NCBI GenBank assembly: GCA_000237975.1
Contig: CP003180.1
Location: 20,934 to 84,933 of the forward strand
DNA from: Sulfobacillus acidophilus DSM 10332
GTDB lineage: Bacteria; Bacillota; Sulfobacillia; Sulfobacillales; Sulfobacillaceae
Direction: 5' to 3'
Length of the DNA stretch: 64,000 nt
Position 1 is the stretch's first letter. Every line of letters begins with the position of its first letter. A program made the position numbers and the translations under genes. Below the pieces are notes generated by a model. It made no database searches and had not been told where the DNA came from. It saw only the letters and a program-made list of their open reading frames with translations. Below are positions 42,847 through 52,461 of the stretch, piece after piece.

Positions 42847-43789
42847 GTGAGACATCCCCTAGTCGTCTTGGAACAGCTACAGAAACAGGCATCACAGCCG
42901 GACTACCTGTTCCATCGGCTCTATCGGAATCTGTATAACCCGGACTTCTTTCTGTTGGCCTACCAGAACCTCTATGCCAACAAGGGGGCCATGACCCCGG
43001 GGGTAGATGGCACGAGCTTGGACGATGTGGGACTGAAGCGGATCGAATCGTTGATTCAGACGCTGAAAGACCACCGCTACCGTCCGCAACCGGCCCGCCG
43101 CCAATACATTCCGAAGAAAGGCGGGGGCCAACGCCCACTGGGCATTCCGTCCGCCAATGACAAGTTGGTACAGGAAGTCGCGCGCCTGCTCTGGGACAGC
43201 ATCTATGAACCCACGTTCTCGAAGTATTCCCATGGGTTCCGACCTGGGCGCAGCTGCCACACCGCGCTGGCGCAGATTCAACACCACTTTACGGGGGTGA
43301 AATGGTTCATTGAAGGCGACATCAAAGCCTACTTTGATACCATTGACCATCACACGCTCGTGAACATCCTGCGGCGGCGCATCAAGGACGAGGCCTTCTT
43401 GGCGCTCATCTGGAAGTTCCTCAAGGCGGGATACCTCGACCAGTGGCAATTCCATGGGACCTACAGCGGCACCCCGCAAGGGTCCGGAGTGAGTCCCCTG
43501 TTCGCCAATATCTACCTCCATGAGCTCGACCAGTTCATGGAACGGTATCAGGCAACCTTCAACCGGGGAACCCAACGCGCGCCGGGCAAGGAATACGGGC
43601 GGCTACAGGGTATCCACCAGCGGCACCGGAAGCACTATGCGGCCCACTGGGACACGATGACCCCGGAAGAAAAAGACGCCGCCCGCCGGCACATCCGAAA
43701 GCTACGCGCCGCAGTATTGCGGACGCCGTCCAAAGACCCGATGGACCCGCACTATCGACGCATTCAGTATGTGCGCTACGCGGACGATT
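42847..43789 (+). pseudogene. Outer intron reverse transcriptase, 5' part
   Basis: GTG 42847. RT blocks: GAMTPGVDGTSLDDVGLKRI, IPKKGGGQRPLGIPSANDKL, SHGFRPGRSCHTAL, EGDIKAYFDTIDHH, GTPQGSGVSPLFANIYLHEL, and VRYADD at the very end. The inner intron begins at 43790 one base after the second Asp codon. The N-terminus (RLYRNLYNPDFFLLAYQNLY) is of the mitochondrial-like RT lineage. Confidence 0.88.
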
Positions 43790-45616
43790 GTGCGCTGCGA
43801 AGGCAAACGGCCTGCTAGCAGGCCGGAGCCAAGCTGTGCCGAGAGATGAGGGTCGGCCCCTCGAAACCGCCTTGCAGGAGGAGGTTTCAAACCACCGTCA
43901 GCGGCTCGGGTCAAAAGCCCCGGTCGTGAGCGTGACGGAAAAGGCGGAGCTGGACTCCGTCAGGTACGTGCTATGGGAGCTGAACGCAAGTGAACCACTG
44001 AGGACGTGTCGAAAGCGTAGGGACGTCATCAAAACCGGGGGGTAGTCATTAACCCGGGACAAGCGGAGCGGAAACCTGTTTACTGGCTTCGCGGTGGCCG
44101 GCATGAAGGTGGCAGGAACCTTCGCTGTGATGCTAAGGGAACCGGTCAAGCGGAAGCCCCGCCAGACCCTAAGTACCAATGCACAGCAAGGGACAGAGGC
44201 CCTTGTAGTAGTGATGAAGCGGTGTAATGGCCGTGGAGCGAAGGGGGGCCAGTATCTCTGGACACTGTTCGATGTCAACCGCAAGGGAGGAACATATGGA
44301 TAAGCCCAAACCGTATGCCATTTCCAAATGGCTCGTGTATGAAGCGTATCAACGCGTGAAAGCAAACCATGGCGCCGCAGGCGTCGATGGGGAAAGCCTG
44401 CGGAGGTTTGAGGAGGACCTGAAGAACAATCTGTACAAAATCTGGAACCGGATGTCGTCGGGGAGCTACTTTCCCCCGCCGGTGAAGGCCGTGGAAATTC
44501 CCAAGAAATCTGGCGGGGTCCGCATTCTCGGGGTGCCCACGGTGGCCGACCGGATTGCCCAGATGGTGGTCAAACTTACGTTTGAGCCCCTCGTTGAACC
44601 GATCTTTCATCCCGACTCGTACGGGTATCGCCCCGGACGGTCGGCCCATGATGCGTTGGCGCAAACCCGCCAACGGTGTTGGCGATACGACTGGGTGCTC
44701 GAGTTCGACATTAAGGGCCTCTTCGATAACATTCCGCACGACTTGCTGATGAAAGCGGTGCGCCAGCACACCGACAACCCCTGGGGGCTCCTATACATCG
44801 AGCGCTGGCTGGTCGCCCCTTTACAGCGAGCCGACGGCTCGCAGGAACCGCGCACATGCGGCACTCCACAGGGGTCCGTGATTAGTCCAGTACTCGCTAA
44901 TCTCTTTCTCCATTACGCCTTTGACGTCTGGATGAGTCGGCGGCACGCCGACAAGCCCTTTGAGCGGTACGCTGACGATGCCGTGGTGCATTGTCGGTCG
45001 TACGCCTTAGCGGCGGCGCTCAAAGAAGACCTGGCGCGGCGATTGGCAGGATGTGGATTGGAGTGGCATCCCACGAAAACCCGGATTGTCTATTGCCAAG
45101 ACGATGATCGACGGGACACATACCCGGAGACCAGTTTCGACTTTCTCGGGTACACATTCCGCCCCCGACGGTCCAAGAATCGGCATGGCAAATACTTCAT
45201 CAACTTCACGCCTGCGGGCAGTCGCACGGCACTCACCGCCATGCGGCAGACAATTCATGGCTGGCGTCTGCATCTGCAGGTGCATCGGAACCTGTCGGAG
45301 CTCGCGCGCCAATATAACCCGGTCATCCGGGGTTGGCTACAATACTACGGGCGCTTTTACCCCTCTGCGTTGTATCCGCTTCTCCGGCATCTGAATCGGG
45401 TGTTGGTCCGATGGGCCACCCGCAAATTCAAGCGACTGGAGCACCGCCAACGCCGGGCCGAACACTGGCTCGGCGGGGTTGCCCAACGCGACACACAACT
45501 CTTCAGCCACTGGCCTAAGGTTCGACCGGCGGTGAGATAGGGGAGCCGGATGAGCCGAGAGGTTCACGTCCGGTTCTGGGAGAGCCTCGGGGTGTGATTC
45601 CCCGGGGCTACTCGCT
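43790..45616 (+). mobile_element. Group II intron (inner), inserted in the YADD motif of the outer RT
   Basis: 1827 bp from GTGCGCTGCGAAGG to about CTACTCGCT. Domain V hairpin 45543-45577 (GAGCCGGATGAGCCGAGAGG...). Domain VI stem GAGAGCC...GGCT-A-CTC with bulged A at 45610. Splicing it out joins GAT-T to GG-TGT-GCG and reads YADD-W-C-A-L-A-R-T-K-E-E, a plausible RT sequence, which fixes both boundaries to within a few bases. Confidence 0.88.
44296..45540 (+). CDS. ltrA: Inner group II intron reverse transcriptase/maturase
   Basis: 414 aa, ATG 44296 behind AAGGGAGGAACAT. Intact RT: GAAGVDGESLRRFEEDLKNN, IPKKSGGVRILGVPTVADRI, SYGYRPGRSAHDAL, EFDIKGLFDNIPHD, CGTPQGSVISPVLANLFLHY, ERYADDAVVHC. 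The X/maturase domain includes FDFLGYTFRPR and NPVIRGWLQYYGRF. No endonuclease domain. It belongs to a different RT lineage from the outer intron's 5' part and probably remains able to support its own splicing. Confidence 0.92.
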   Translation: MDKPKPYAISKWLVYEAYQRVKANHGAAGVDGESLRRFEEDLKNNLYKIWNRMSSGSYFPPPVKAVEIPKKSGGVRILGVPTVADRIAQMVVKLTFEPLVEPIFHPDSYGYRPGRSAHDALAQTRQRCWRYDWVLEFDIKGLFDNIPHDLLMKAVRQHTDNPWGLLYIERWLVAPLQRADGSQEPRTCGTPQGSVISPVLANLFLHYAFDVWMSRRHADKPFERYADDAVVHCRSYALAAALKEDLARRLAGCGLEWHPTKTRIVYCQDDDRRDTYPETSFDFLGYTFRPRRSKNRHGKYFINFTPAGSRTALTAMRQTIHGWRLHLQVHRNLSELARQYNPVIRGWLQYYGRFYPSALYPLLRHLNRVLVRWATRKFKRLEHRQRRAEHWLGGVAQRDTQLFSHWPKVRPAVR

Positions 45617-46140
45617 GGTGTGCGCTGGCGCGCACCAAAGAGGAGGCCGAAGCTGCCTTAACGACCGCCCGGAAGGTCCTCGATGAATTGCGACTCACGC
45701 TCCACCCGGAAAAGACCAGAATTGTCGATTTTCGGGATAGTGCATTCGATTTCTTGGGATTTACCTTCTTTTGGGCCGTGTCCAAGGACGGCACCGGTCG
45801 CCCCCTCTTCGGTCCGAAACAAGCGGCCATTGAGCGATTTAAGGACAAGGTCCGGGCGCTCACGCGGCGTACCCGCCCGATGAATCTCCAGATGGTGATG
45901 GACGACCTCGCGCCGGTGATTCGGGGCTGGGGACAGTACTTCACCATTAGTCACCACGGGAATTACTCTCGACTCGATGCATGGGTTCGCGAACGCTGTC
46001 GCGCCTTTGTCGCTAAACGCTGGAATCGGAATCCGATCCTTGACGCCGAGTGGCCCAATATCCGCCTGGCCCAAATGGGCTTACCTTCTCTCGCTATGAT
46101 GCGCCGCCAAGTCAAGGCGCAACAACATCCTCGCCCTTAA
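45617..46140 (+). pseudogene. Outer intron reverse transcriptase, 3' part
   Basis: Continues after the inner intron as WCALARTKEEAEAALTTARK, LTLHPEKTRIVDFRDSAFDF, LGFTFFW, then the maturase domain PVIRGWGQYFTISHHGNYSR and WNRNPILDAEWPNIR. This half resembles bacterial-class RTs more than the mitochondrial-like 5' half, so the host RT may be a recombinant of two introns. In-frame joining across the inner intron is possible. Confidence 0.8.
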
Positions 46141-46762
46141 TCCAGGGCAACTATCGTCGGAGAGCCGGATGTGGGAAAACCACCAGTCCGGTTCGATGAG
46201 GGGACGGGGTCCAAAAGGACCCCTCCTACTGTGCGACTGGCAGGTACAGAAGCTTGCAGGTGAAAGTCCTGCTCCTGCGAATTACCCCATTCAAGTGGGA
46301 TAGCCAACAATGGCAGGGTGTCCGAAGTAATTCGGAATCTGGTGGGCCTGAGGCAAATGAGCGAGCCGTAACGAACTGTGAACCCGTGGTGGCTTGGCAG
46401 GCGCGACCAGCCTTCGGTAGATGGTGAAGTCCTCCGTCGCAGAGGTTTTGCACTGCATCGTAAGATGTAGGTGGAATGGGTGAATACCCCTGCGAGCCCT
46501 GTTGAGTGGTTAGGGATGGCGCGCTTGGAAAGGTTCTGTACTGACCCAGTGAGACCCTGTCTGGTCCGGTGGTTGAAGAAATAGGGCAATGCGACGACCG
46601 CCAATCCCTTACCATCGGGTGGGGCAGGGAGTCGGAGGCCGAAATAGTAGCGAAGTACCGCGCGAGACAATAGAACTCCGCGGGAATGCGAAGGGCGGCC
46701 ACTTCGACAGGTGAGCGATGGACTGCAAGGATTGATAAGGCACGATTGGCCGCAAGGCCTAG

Positions 46763-47965
46763 TATAGCCATTCCTAAATAACGTGCGCATCCTCGACGTC
46801 CTTCGGAGTCCACCGCCAACGAAACGGCACGGGATCTTGATTGAGCCAATCAATATACGCTAACATCCGGTCGGCCAGTTCGTCTGTGGAGTTCACACGG
46901 ATTCCCTTCAGCAGTTGTTTCGACAGCTTCGCAAAAAACACCTCGATCAGGTTGAGCCATGACGCATGCTTCGGCGTAAAGACGAAATCAAAGCGATTGG
47001 GCACCGTCGCTAAATAGGCGCGGGTTTCGCGCGAGGTGTGCGCGGAGTGATTATCCAGGATGATTTGAATCTTGACCCCCGTGGGATATTTCTGGTCAAG
47101 CGCTGGCAAAAACTCGACGAACTCGGCGCTCCGATGGCGTGGGCGGACCAGTCCCAGGATTTCGCCGGTCGCGAGATCGATCCCGGCCAAGAGGCTCACT
47201 GTGCCGTGCCGGACGGATTCGTGGTCCCGTTGCCAGGTGCCCTGGCCTGTTGCGGGCTGTGGCGCCCGGTCGGGCGCCGTGGTCCCGAACGCTTGAATGC
47301 CGGGCTTTTCATCGGATGACCACCGGACGGTGGGCTGTCCGTGATCATCGAAGGTGAATTCGACTGGCTGGTAGACGTGGAGCACTTGGACCATCTTGGC
47401 ATCGAATTCGGGGTCCCGGCGTTGCAGATAATAGGTCATTCGGTGCGGGTGCAGTTCATGCTCCGCCAACAGCTTGGAAATTGTGCCTTGTTGCACCCAT
47501 TGGGCACTGGGGTGGCCGGCGGCCACCGCATGTTCGCGCATATATTGCGCCAACAGCGATTCCGACCAAAATTCCGGGGCCAAGCCCAGATCCTTGGGCT
47601 TCTGACAGGCGAGGCTGACAATCCAGGCGCGGGCTTCCGGGGTAATTTGGCGGGGCCGTCCCGGCCGCGGCAGATCCTTCAAGGCTTGGCGCGGCCCCAG
47701 GGCGAGCGCTTTCCCGACGCAGCGGCGCACGGCGTTACGGGCCATCTGCAACCGGTCCGCAATCGCCTGCAGCATTTGCGCCCGAATGACTTCCGTATGA
47801 CGCGCCGAGCGACTACGCGCCAGTTGAGTCAAGTAGGTACGATCCTCGTTAGTGAGGGAGAGTGGGGGGAGACGCCGTGAGGCGGACATAGGTAGAACCT
47901 CCGTGATGGTTTTATTCACCATACCATACCGCTCTCACTAAGTCACGTATTAAGGAATCGATCTA
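46763..47965 (-). mobile_element. IS630-family element
   Basis: About 1.2 kb with imperfect inverted ends: left TATAGCCATTCCTAAATAAC, right (other strand) TAGATCGATTCCTTAATACG. TA at both borders fits the TA target of IS630. It is inserted in the third group II intron. Confidence 0.75.
46774..47889 (-). CDS. IS630-family transposase
   Basis: 371 aa from ATG 47889 behind ACGGAGGTTCTACCT. HTH region (RMARNAVRRCV-type, then RPGRPRQITPEARAWI), followed by the DDE catalytic core: EFTFDDHGQPTVRWSSDEKP (Asp), IQIILDNHSAHTS (Asp) and TPKHASWLNLIEVFFAKLSK (Glu). Length and motifs are complete. ATG 47922 is a less likely upstream start. Confidence 0.92.
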   Translation of the reverse strand: MSASRRLPPLSLTNEDRTYLTQLARSRSARHTEVIRAQMLQAIADRLQMARNAVRRCVGKALALGPRQALKDLPRPGRPRQITPEARAWIVSLACQKPKDLGLAPEFWSESLLAQYMREHAVAAGHPSAQWVQQGTISKLLAEHELHPHRMTYYLQRRDPEFDAKMVQVLHVYQPVEFTFDDHGQPTVRWSSDEKPGIQAFGTTAPDRAPQPATGQGTWQRDHESVRHGTVSLLAGIDLATGEILGLVRPRHRSAEFVEFLPALDQKYPTGVKIQIILDNHSAHTSRETRAYLATVPNRFDFVFTPKHASWLNLIEVFFAKLSKQLLKGIRVNSTDELADRMLAYIDWLNQDPVPFRWRWTPKDVEDAHVI

Positions 47966-48140
47966 CTAGTAACGGCCGTCTTCCCAGCCTCGGGAAGACT
48001 TGACCCTGCTGCAGAGCAAACCGAGACCGCGAGGTCTCGCCCGTTACGGGCAACTGTCGTCGGAGAGCCGGATGTGGGAAAACCACAAGTCCGGTTCGAT
48101 AAGGGGACGGGGTTCGGAAGAGCCCCTCCTACTTTACCTA

Positions 48141-48281
48141 CATCATTTGGGACCGACTCCTGCCACCCAGTCTCGGGTCTTGCGGGCCGCCGAGGCGCGC
48201 AGCCAATCCGTTGACGGGGAGCCCACGCCGGCGGTGTCGTATCGTAGTTGGATCGACGAAGGGGGAGCGCCGCATGTTTGA
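48141..48281 (+). pseudogene. 3' end of an unknown transposon gene
   Basis: The frame YLHHLGPTPATQSRVLRAAE...SYRSWIDEGGAPHV ends at TGA 48279-48281, overlapping the start of the ATPase. This coupling is the usual arrangement of a DDE transposase followed by its ExeA-like ATPase. The upstream part was lost at the intron junction. Family not certain. Confidence 0.45.
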
Positions 48282-49122
48282 GCGGTTTTTCAACATGACG
48301 GCGACCCCGTTCACCCGGGACGTGCCGCCGGAGACCTGTTACCAGTCCCCCGCCGGGTCGGAAGTCTTGGGGCGTCTTGTCTATGCCGCTCAACGGCAAT
48401 GGTTTGCTGTCGTTACCGGGGATTGTGGGGTCGGCAAGAGCACCACCATCCGTCGCCTCACGGCGACGCTCGACAGCGCTACATACAAAGTGTTGTACGT
48501 CGCCGATTCCAAGCTGACGCCCCGCCATTTTTATAAGGGATTACTGGAACAACTGGGGTATGAAACCAAGTTCTATCGCGGGGATGCCAAGCGCCAACTC
48601 CATCGGGAAATCGAAATCCTCCGCGGCGTCCATGGTCTGCATCCCGTGGTCGTCGTCGATGAAGCGCATTTACTAGACCGCGAGATGTTAGAGGAGGTGC
48701 GCTTCTTACTCAACGTTCAGATGGATTCGCAGAGTCCGCTGGCGCTCATCCTGGTGGGCCAAACCGAGCTCTGGGATCGCCTCAGCCTCCAAGCCTATGC
48801 CGCCATTCGCCAACGCATTGATCTGCAGTGCAAACTTGGCCACTGGGATCGCGCCGAGGTCGCGGGATATATTGACGCGCACCTTCGCTATGCCGGCGTA
48901 GACCATGCCCTGTTTGCCGATCCCGCCATCGATGCCATTTTCCACTACTCTGGCGGGACCGCACGCCTCATCAACAAAGCCTGCACGCACAGTCTGCTGT
49001 ACGCGGCCCAAAACAACCACCGCCTGGTTGATGAAACCATCGTGATGCGGGTCATCAAGGGGAACTGGCCTAACGGCTGCGCCAGGACATTGGGGCTGTC
49101 TCAAAAGGTCGGTCGGCAGTGA
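48274..49122 (+). CDS. ExeA-like AAA+ ATPase of a transposon, C-terminus altered by MITE
   Basis: ATG 48274 after GAAGGGGGAGCGCCGC. 282 aa. Walker A TGDCGVGKSTTIRRL, Walker B HPVVVVDEAHLLDREMLEEV, sensor LILVGQTELWDRL, and the C-terminal GGTARLINKACTHSLLYA typical of ExeA/TniB-type transposition ATPases. The last nine codons (from GLSQKVGRQ) come from the MITE starting at 49092, so the natural C-terminus has been replaced. Confidence 0.85.
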   Translation: MFERFFNMTATPFTRDVPPETCYQSPAGSEVLGRLVYAAQRQWFAVVTGDCGVGKSTTIRRLTATLDSATYKVLYVADSKLTPRHFYKGLLEQLGYETKFYRGDAKRQLHREIEILRGVHGLHPVVVVDEAHLLDREMLEEVRFLLNVQMDSQSPLALILVGQTELWDRLSLQAYAAIRQRIDLQCKLGHWDRAEVAGYIDAHLRYAGVDHALFADPAIDAIFHYSGGTARLINKACTHSLLYAAQNNHRLVDETIVMRVIKGNWPNGCARTLGLSQKVGRQ

Positions 49123-49243
49123 CGCCGTCCCTAAAACGGGCCCATTTTACCCCCTCTAGTGGAGGGATGCGGTCATTTTTCTCCGCGTTTTTGGGGGTCA
49201 AGTGGGAGAAATTTTTAGGGATCAAGCCTTTTGAGACACCCCC
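49092..49243. mobile_element. Palindromic MITE, copy 2
   Basis: 152 bp with ends GGGGCTGTCTCAAAAGG and CCTTTTGAGACACCCCC, and inner arms CCGTCCCTAAAA / TTTTTAGGGA. Same architecture as the copy at 11907-12059. It lies at the 3' end of the ATPase gene and supplies its present stop codon. Confidence 0.78.
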
Positions 49244-49431
49244 AGTACCTCCCAAACTTTTGGTCAAGGTCGGCCGTCAACTCCCGGACACCCAACACCA
49301 TCAGATTTCGGACAAGTTAGCCTGGCTGTTACAGCATTACCACGGCTGGAGCAACTGCGTTTATGGAAGAAGCTCTGGACGCCGATTCGACGATTACCTT
49401 TTAGAGATAGTGTGATTTTTGGGCTATTGCA

Positions 49432-49460
49432 AAACGCTCTCGATGAATGAGGGCGTTTTT
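49432..49460 (+). terminator. Rho-independent terminator
   Basis: AACGCTCTC-GATGAAT-GAGGGCGTT followed by TTT: a 9-bp stem (one G-T pair), 7-nt loop and T-run. It insulates locus 2 from the upstream transposon DNA. Confidence 0.8.
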
Positions 49461-49747
49461 ATGTTCATTTGCAGTGATAAACAAGAATCATAAAGTAATG
49501 CCGGAAAATATCCGTTTTACCCATTCGCATTCGACAAATGAGACATCACCGGGATAAAAGTCATTTTACTGAAAAATCCTATGGATAAGTTAGTCAGCTA
49601 ATCATTAGCAATAGTTCTTTAGAAACAGTTATACGAAAACTGATAGCGAACAAAAATTTAGCTTATACGACCATAAAAGTAGGGTCGAATGGACCTATGG
49701 TTAAGGTTCAATGTCACTTTATACTCGCTATAGAAATATTTATAGTC

Positions 49748-49777
49748 TTGGTTAATTTTTCTAAAAGGTATTATAAA
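49748..49777 (+). promoter_or_regulatory. Candidate promoter of hydrogenase locus 2
   Basis: TTGGTT (49748-49753), 18 bp, TATAAA (49772-49777), 30 bp before hypF. Very AT-rich surroundings make the exact boxes uncertain. Confidence 0.45.
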
Positions 49778-49807
49778 ATTTTTTAACTAAGAAAGTGTCG
49801 GCGACCT

Positions 49808-52171
49808 ATGGTGGAAAATATGACGGTGACCACGGATATTCGACGAGTGCGCTTCATTGTGGAAGGAACGGTACAAGGTGTTGGGTTTCGTCCCTTTGTC
49901 TATCACCTTGCGCAATTATACAAATTAAACGGGTTTGTTCGCAATGATGGGCAAGGTGTCATTATTGAAGTGGAAGGTCCTTACCACTTTATCCAGACAT
50001 TTCGCTCAAAACTCGTGACAGATCTCCCAGGGCTTGCAACGATTACACGCATCCGTGAGGAGAATTGTGACATTCACCATGCGACTGGTTTCGACATTCA
50101 GAATAGCACACAAGGCATTCGCCGTGCACTCACTATTCCGCCAGACGTGGCCTTGTGTCCAGAATGTCGGAATGAACTGTTTGATCCTTCTAACCGGCGC
50201 TTTGGCTATCCATTTATTGCATGCACGCAATGTGGTCCGCGTTTTACCGTCATTGAAACTCTTCCCTATGACCGCATGGCAACAACGATGGCAGATTTTC
50301 CATTATGTGAAAATTGCGACGAAGAATATCGCGATCCGGGTAGCCGGCGGTTTCATGCGGAAGCCACAGGCTGCTTATCATGTGGTCCAACGCTTGAACT
50401 GCTGACAGATGATGAGAGTCTAACTGGATCAGTCATTGATCAGGTGAGTCGCCTTCTAGCTCAAGGAGGTATTGTGGGCATTAAAGGCATCGGGGGATAT
50501 CACTTAGCTTGTGTGGCATGGAATGATGATAGCATCAAACGTCTTCGGCAGATAAAAGCGCGTCCTAGTAAACCATTTGCGTTAATGGCCCGTGATTTGG
50601 ATACTATCCGCAAGTTTTGCGTGGTGACGCCCGAAGAAGAAGCATTATTATCCTCCCCTGTGGCCCCGATTGTGTTGCTGGCTCATCGCCTAGATGATTC
50701 CCTCTTATCGGATCGGATTGCTCCTGGGCTGATGAAAGTGGGCGTGATGCTACCTTATGCACCATTACATGCCCTCATTCTTGAACGGCTCAAAGAAGAA
50801 GGATATCCCCCCATTGTTGTCATGACGAGTGCCAATCATCATGGAAAACCGGTGATATTCGACGACCATACTATGGATTCTTTTGCTCACCAAGTTGATG
50901 GTATATTACGTCATAACCGCCGGATTCAGATCCCTGCGGATGATTCTGTGGTACAAGTTGCTGATAATGGTAGGCCCCTTATCTTACGGCGGGCTCGTGG
51001 ATTTGTGCCTTCACCGATCAAACTACCCACCTCGGTAGCAATATCGACTTTAGCCCTTGGCAGCCATATGAAAAGCACCTTTTGTCTTACCGAGGGCGAT
51101 GAAGCTATTTTGAGCCCGCACATAGGCGATTTAGATACCACCCTTGTGCAAGACCGCTACCGCTATGTTCTAGCCCACATGCTCGCTCTCGGTGATGTTG
51201 AACCGGCCACCATCGCTGTCGATTTTCACCCGCAATATGCGTCAAGCCATGTGGCCAGTGCTTGGCCTGAGGCCGAAATCATTAGAGTGCAGCATCACCA
51301 CGCTCACATTGCTGCCGTCATGGGCGAGCATGTCATTACGGACCGGGCGGTGGGATTAGCCTTAGATGGCACGGGTCTCGGTGACGATGGGGCGATCTGG
51401 GGTGGGGAAATTTTTGTAGCCCGTCTCACCGATTTTCAGCGGTCGTGCCATTTGCGTTATGTGCCGTTAGTGGGCGGTGATCGTACTATTCGTGAACCCT
51501 GGCGTATCGCGGCGACTTATCTTCAACTGATTTTTGGTGATGCATGGCTGCAATTTCCCTTGGAGTTCGTTCGCGCCGTGCCGATAAAATCCTGGTGCCT
51601 TGTGAAACAACTGCTGGAGCGCAACGTGCATAACCATCCAACATCGAGCACAGGCAGGCTTTTTGATGCCGCCGCAGCTTTAATCACGGGGCGAATAGCC
51701 GTAGATTATGAAGCCCAAACGGCCATGGAACTTGAACAACTCGCACGGGAAGATGTCGAACCGTATGCATTGCCTGTCATGGCGAGACCTCTTCAAACAG
51801 GAATAATTGATCCCTTTCCGCTGATCCGGGCTGTCATTACCGATTTGTTGCACCACGAAGACCAGGGGATAATAGCCGGCCGATTTCACAAAACCTTGGC
51901 CTGGATGTTTGCCGATGCTGCAGCTGATGTAGCAGAAAAGCAGCGCATTGCGCACGTTGTAGGGGCGGGAGGCGTTATGCAAAATCGCGTTTTCGTCAGG
52001 GCCCTGAGAAATCGGCTAGCCGCACGGGGTTATGACCTTAAGGTGAACGAGAAAGTTCCCCCTAATGATGGCGGGCTGAGTTATGGCCAGGCGGTGGTGG
52101 CTCAGGCTATTTTGGCCGCACGCACCACACAAAACCCAAAGATTGGAAAGGAGTACCAGCCATGTGTTTAG
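49808..52171 (+). CDS. hypF: Carbamoyltransferase HypF (locus 2)
   Basis: 787 aa from ATG 49808; ATG 49820 is also possible. Acylphosphatase VEGTVQGVGFRPFVYHLAQL, zinc modules CPECRNEL..CTQCGP and CENCDEEY..CLSCGP, YrdC-like IKGIGGYHLACVAWN, Kae1-like QHHHAHIAAVMGE and ALDGTGLGDDGAIWGGEIF. It is clearly paralogous to, but diverged from, the locus 1 HypF, with more AT-rich codons. First gene of the operon, overlapping hypC by 10 bp. Confidence 0.96.
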   Translation: MVENMTVTTDIRRVRFIVEGTVQGVGFRPFVYHLAQLYKLNGFVRNDGQGVIIEVEGPYHFIQTFRSKLVTDLPGLATITRIREENCDIHHATGFDIQNSTQGIRRALTIPPDVALCPECRNELFDPSNRRFGYPFIACTQCGPRFTVIETLPYDRMATTMADFPLCENCDEEYRDPGSRRFHAEATGCLSCGPTLELLTDDESLTGSVIDQVSRLLAQGGIVGIKGIGGYHLACVAWNDDSIKRLRQIKARPSKPFALMARDLDTIRKFCVVTPEEEALLSSPVAPIVLLAHRLDDSLLSDRIAPGLMKVGVMLPYAPLHALILERLKEEGYPPIVVMTSANHHGKPVIFDDHTMDSFAHQVDGILRHNRRIQIPADDSVVQVADNGRPLILRRARGFVPSPIKLPTSVAISTLALGSHMKSTFCLTEGDEAILSPHIGDLDTTLVQDRYRYVLAHMLALGDVEPATIAVDFHPQYASSHVASAWPEAEIIRVQHHHAHIAAVMGEHVITDRAVGLALDGTGLGDDGAIWGGEIFVARLTDFQRSCHLRYVPLVGGDRTIREPWRIAATYLQLIFGDAWLQFPLEFVRAVPIKSWCLVKQLLERNVHNHPTSSTGRLFDAAAALITGRIAVDYEAQTAMELEQLAREDVEPYALPVMARPLQTGIIDPFPLIRAVITDLLHHEDQGIIAGRFHKTLAWMFADAAADVAEKQRIAHVVGAGGVMQNRVFVRALRNRLAARGYDLKVNEKVPPNDGGLSYGQAVVAQAILAARTTQNPKIGKEYQPCV

Positions 52172-52461
52172 CCATTCCTGGCAAAATCGTGGAAATTGAA
52201 AATGAGACCGAAGCCAAATTGGAGGTTACTGGAGTCAAACGGCGTGTCGATGTGTCGCTTTTGAAACAACAGGGCATTGCGATTGCACCAGGAGATTGGG
52301 TCGTGATTCATGTGGGATTTGCCATGAATAAAATTAACGACCATGAAGCCCAAAGTATGTTGCAAGAACTTCACAATTTGGGACCCGAAAACTACCGGGA
52401 CGAATTGATGTTATGGGATTTAATGTCGTCTGACACACACGAGCCCAAGGAGCCCAAATGA
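52162..52461 (+). CDS. hypC: Hydrogenase assembly chaperone HypC (locus 2)
   Basis: 99 aa, starting MCLAIPGKIVEIENETEAKL with the essential Cys2. The core VKRRVDVSLLKQQGIAIAPG, DWVVIHVGFAMNKI is standard. Ribosome site GGAAAGGAGTACCAGCC. It overlaps hypF upstream and the HypC-like gene downstream by 4 bp. Confidence 0.95.
   Translation: MCLAIPGKIVEIENETEAKLEVTGVKRRVDVSLLKQQGIAIAPGDWVVIHVGFAMNKINDHEAQSMLQELHNLGPENYRDELMLWDLMSSDTHEPKEPK

Larger units (their letters stand above)
42254..46235 (+). mobile_element. Group II intron (outer), interrupted by a second group II intron
   Basis: 5' end GTGCGCTTGGAAGTGG directly after the istB codons for DEWG. The domain I-III region is about 42254-42840, followed by the RT frame and the inner intron. 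A domain V hairpin GAGCCGGATGTGGGAAAACC... is at 46162-46194, and a domain VI stem (GGGGTCC/GGACCCC) has its branch A at 46228. The 3' end is uncertain because another intron-like 5' end begins at 46231. No istB continuation follows, so the right exon is lost. Confidence 0.75.
46231..48137 (+). mobile_element. Third group II intron, ORF-less, split by IS630
   Basis: GTGCGACTGGCAGGTACAG at 46231 looks like an intron 5' end, with a domain I stretch containing GTGAAAGTCCTG and GGTGAAGTCC loops to 46762. After the IS630 (46763-47965), 47966-48137 supplies a short domain IV, domain V (48064-48097, nearly the same as that of the outer intron) and domain VI ending CTCCTACTTTAC. About 700 nt remain with no reverse transcriptase frame, so it would depend on a maturase in trans or is a deletion derivative. 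Confidence 0.6.
49244..49807. other. Gene-free, AT-rich lead into hydrogenase locus 2
   Basis: No supported gene. A terminator is at 49432-49460 and a possible promoter at 49748-49777. From about 49460 the base composition changes sharply to AT-rich. Confidence 0.5.
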
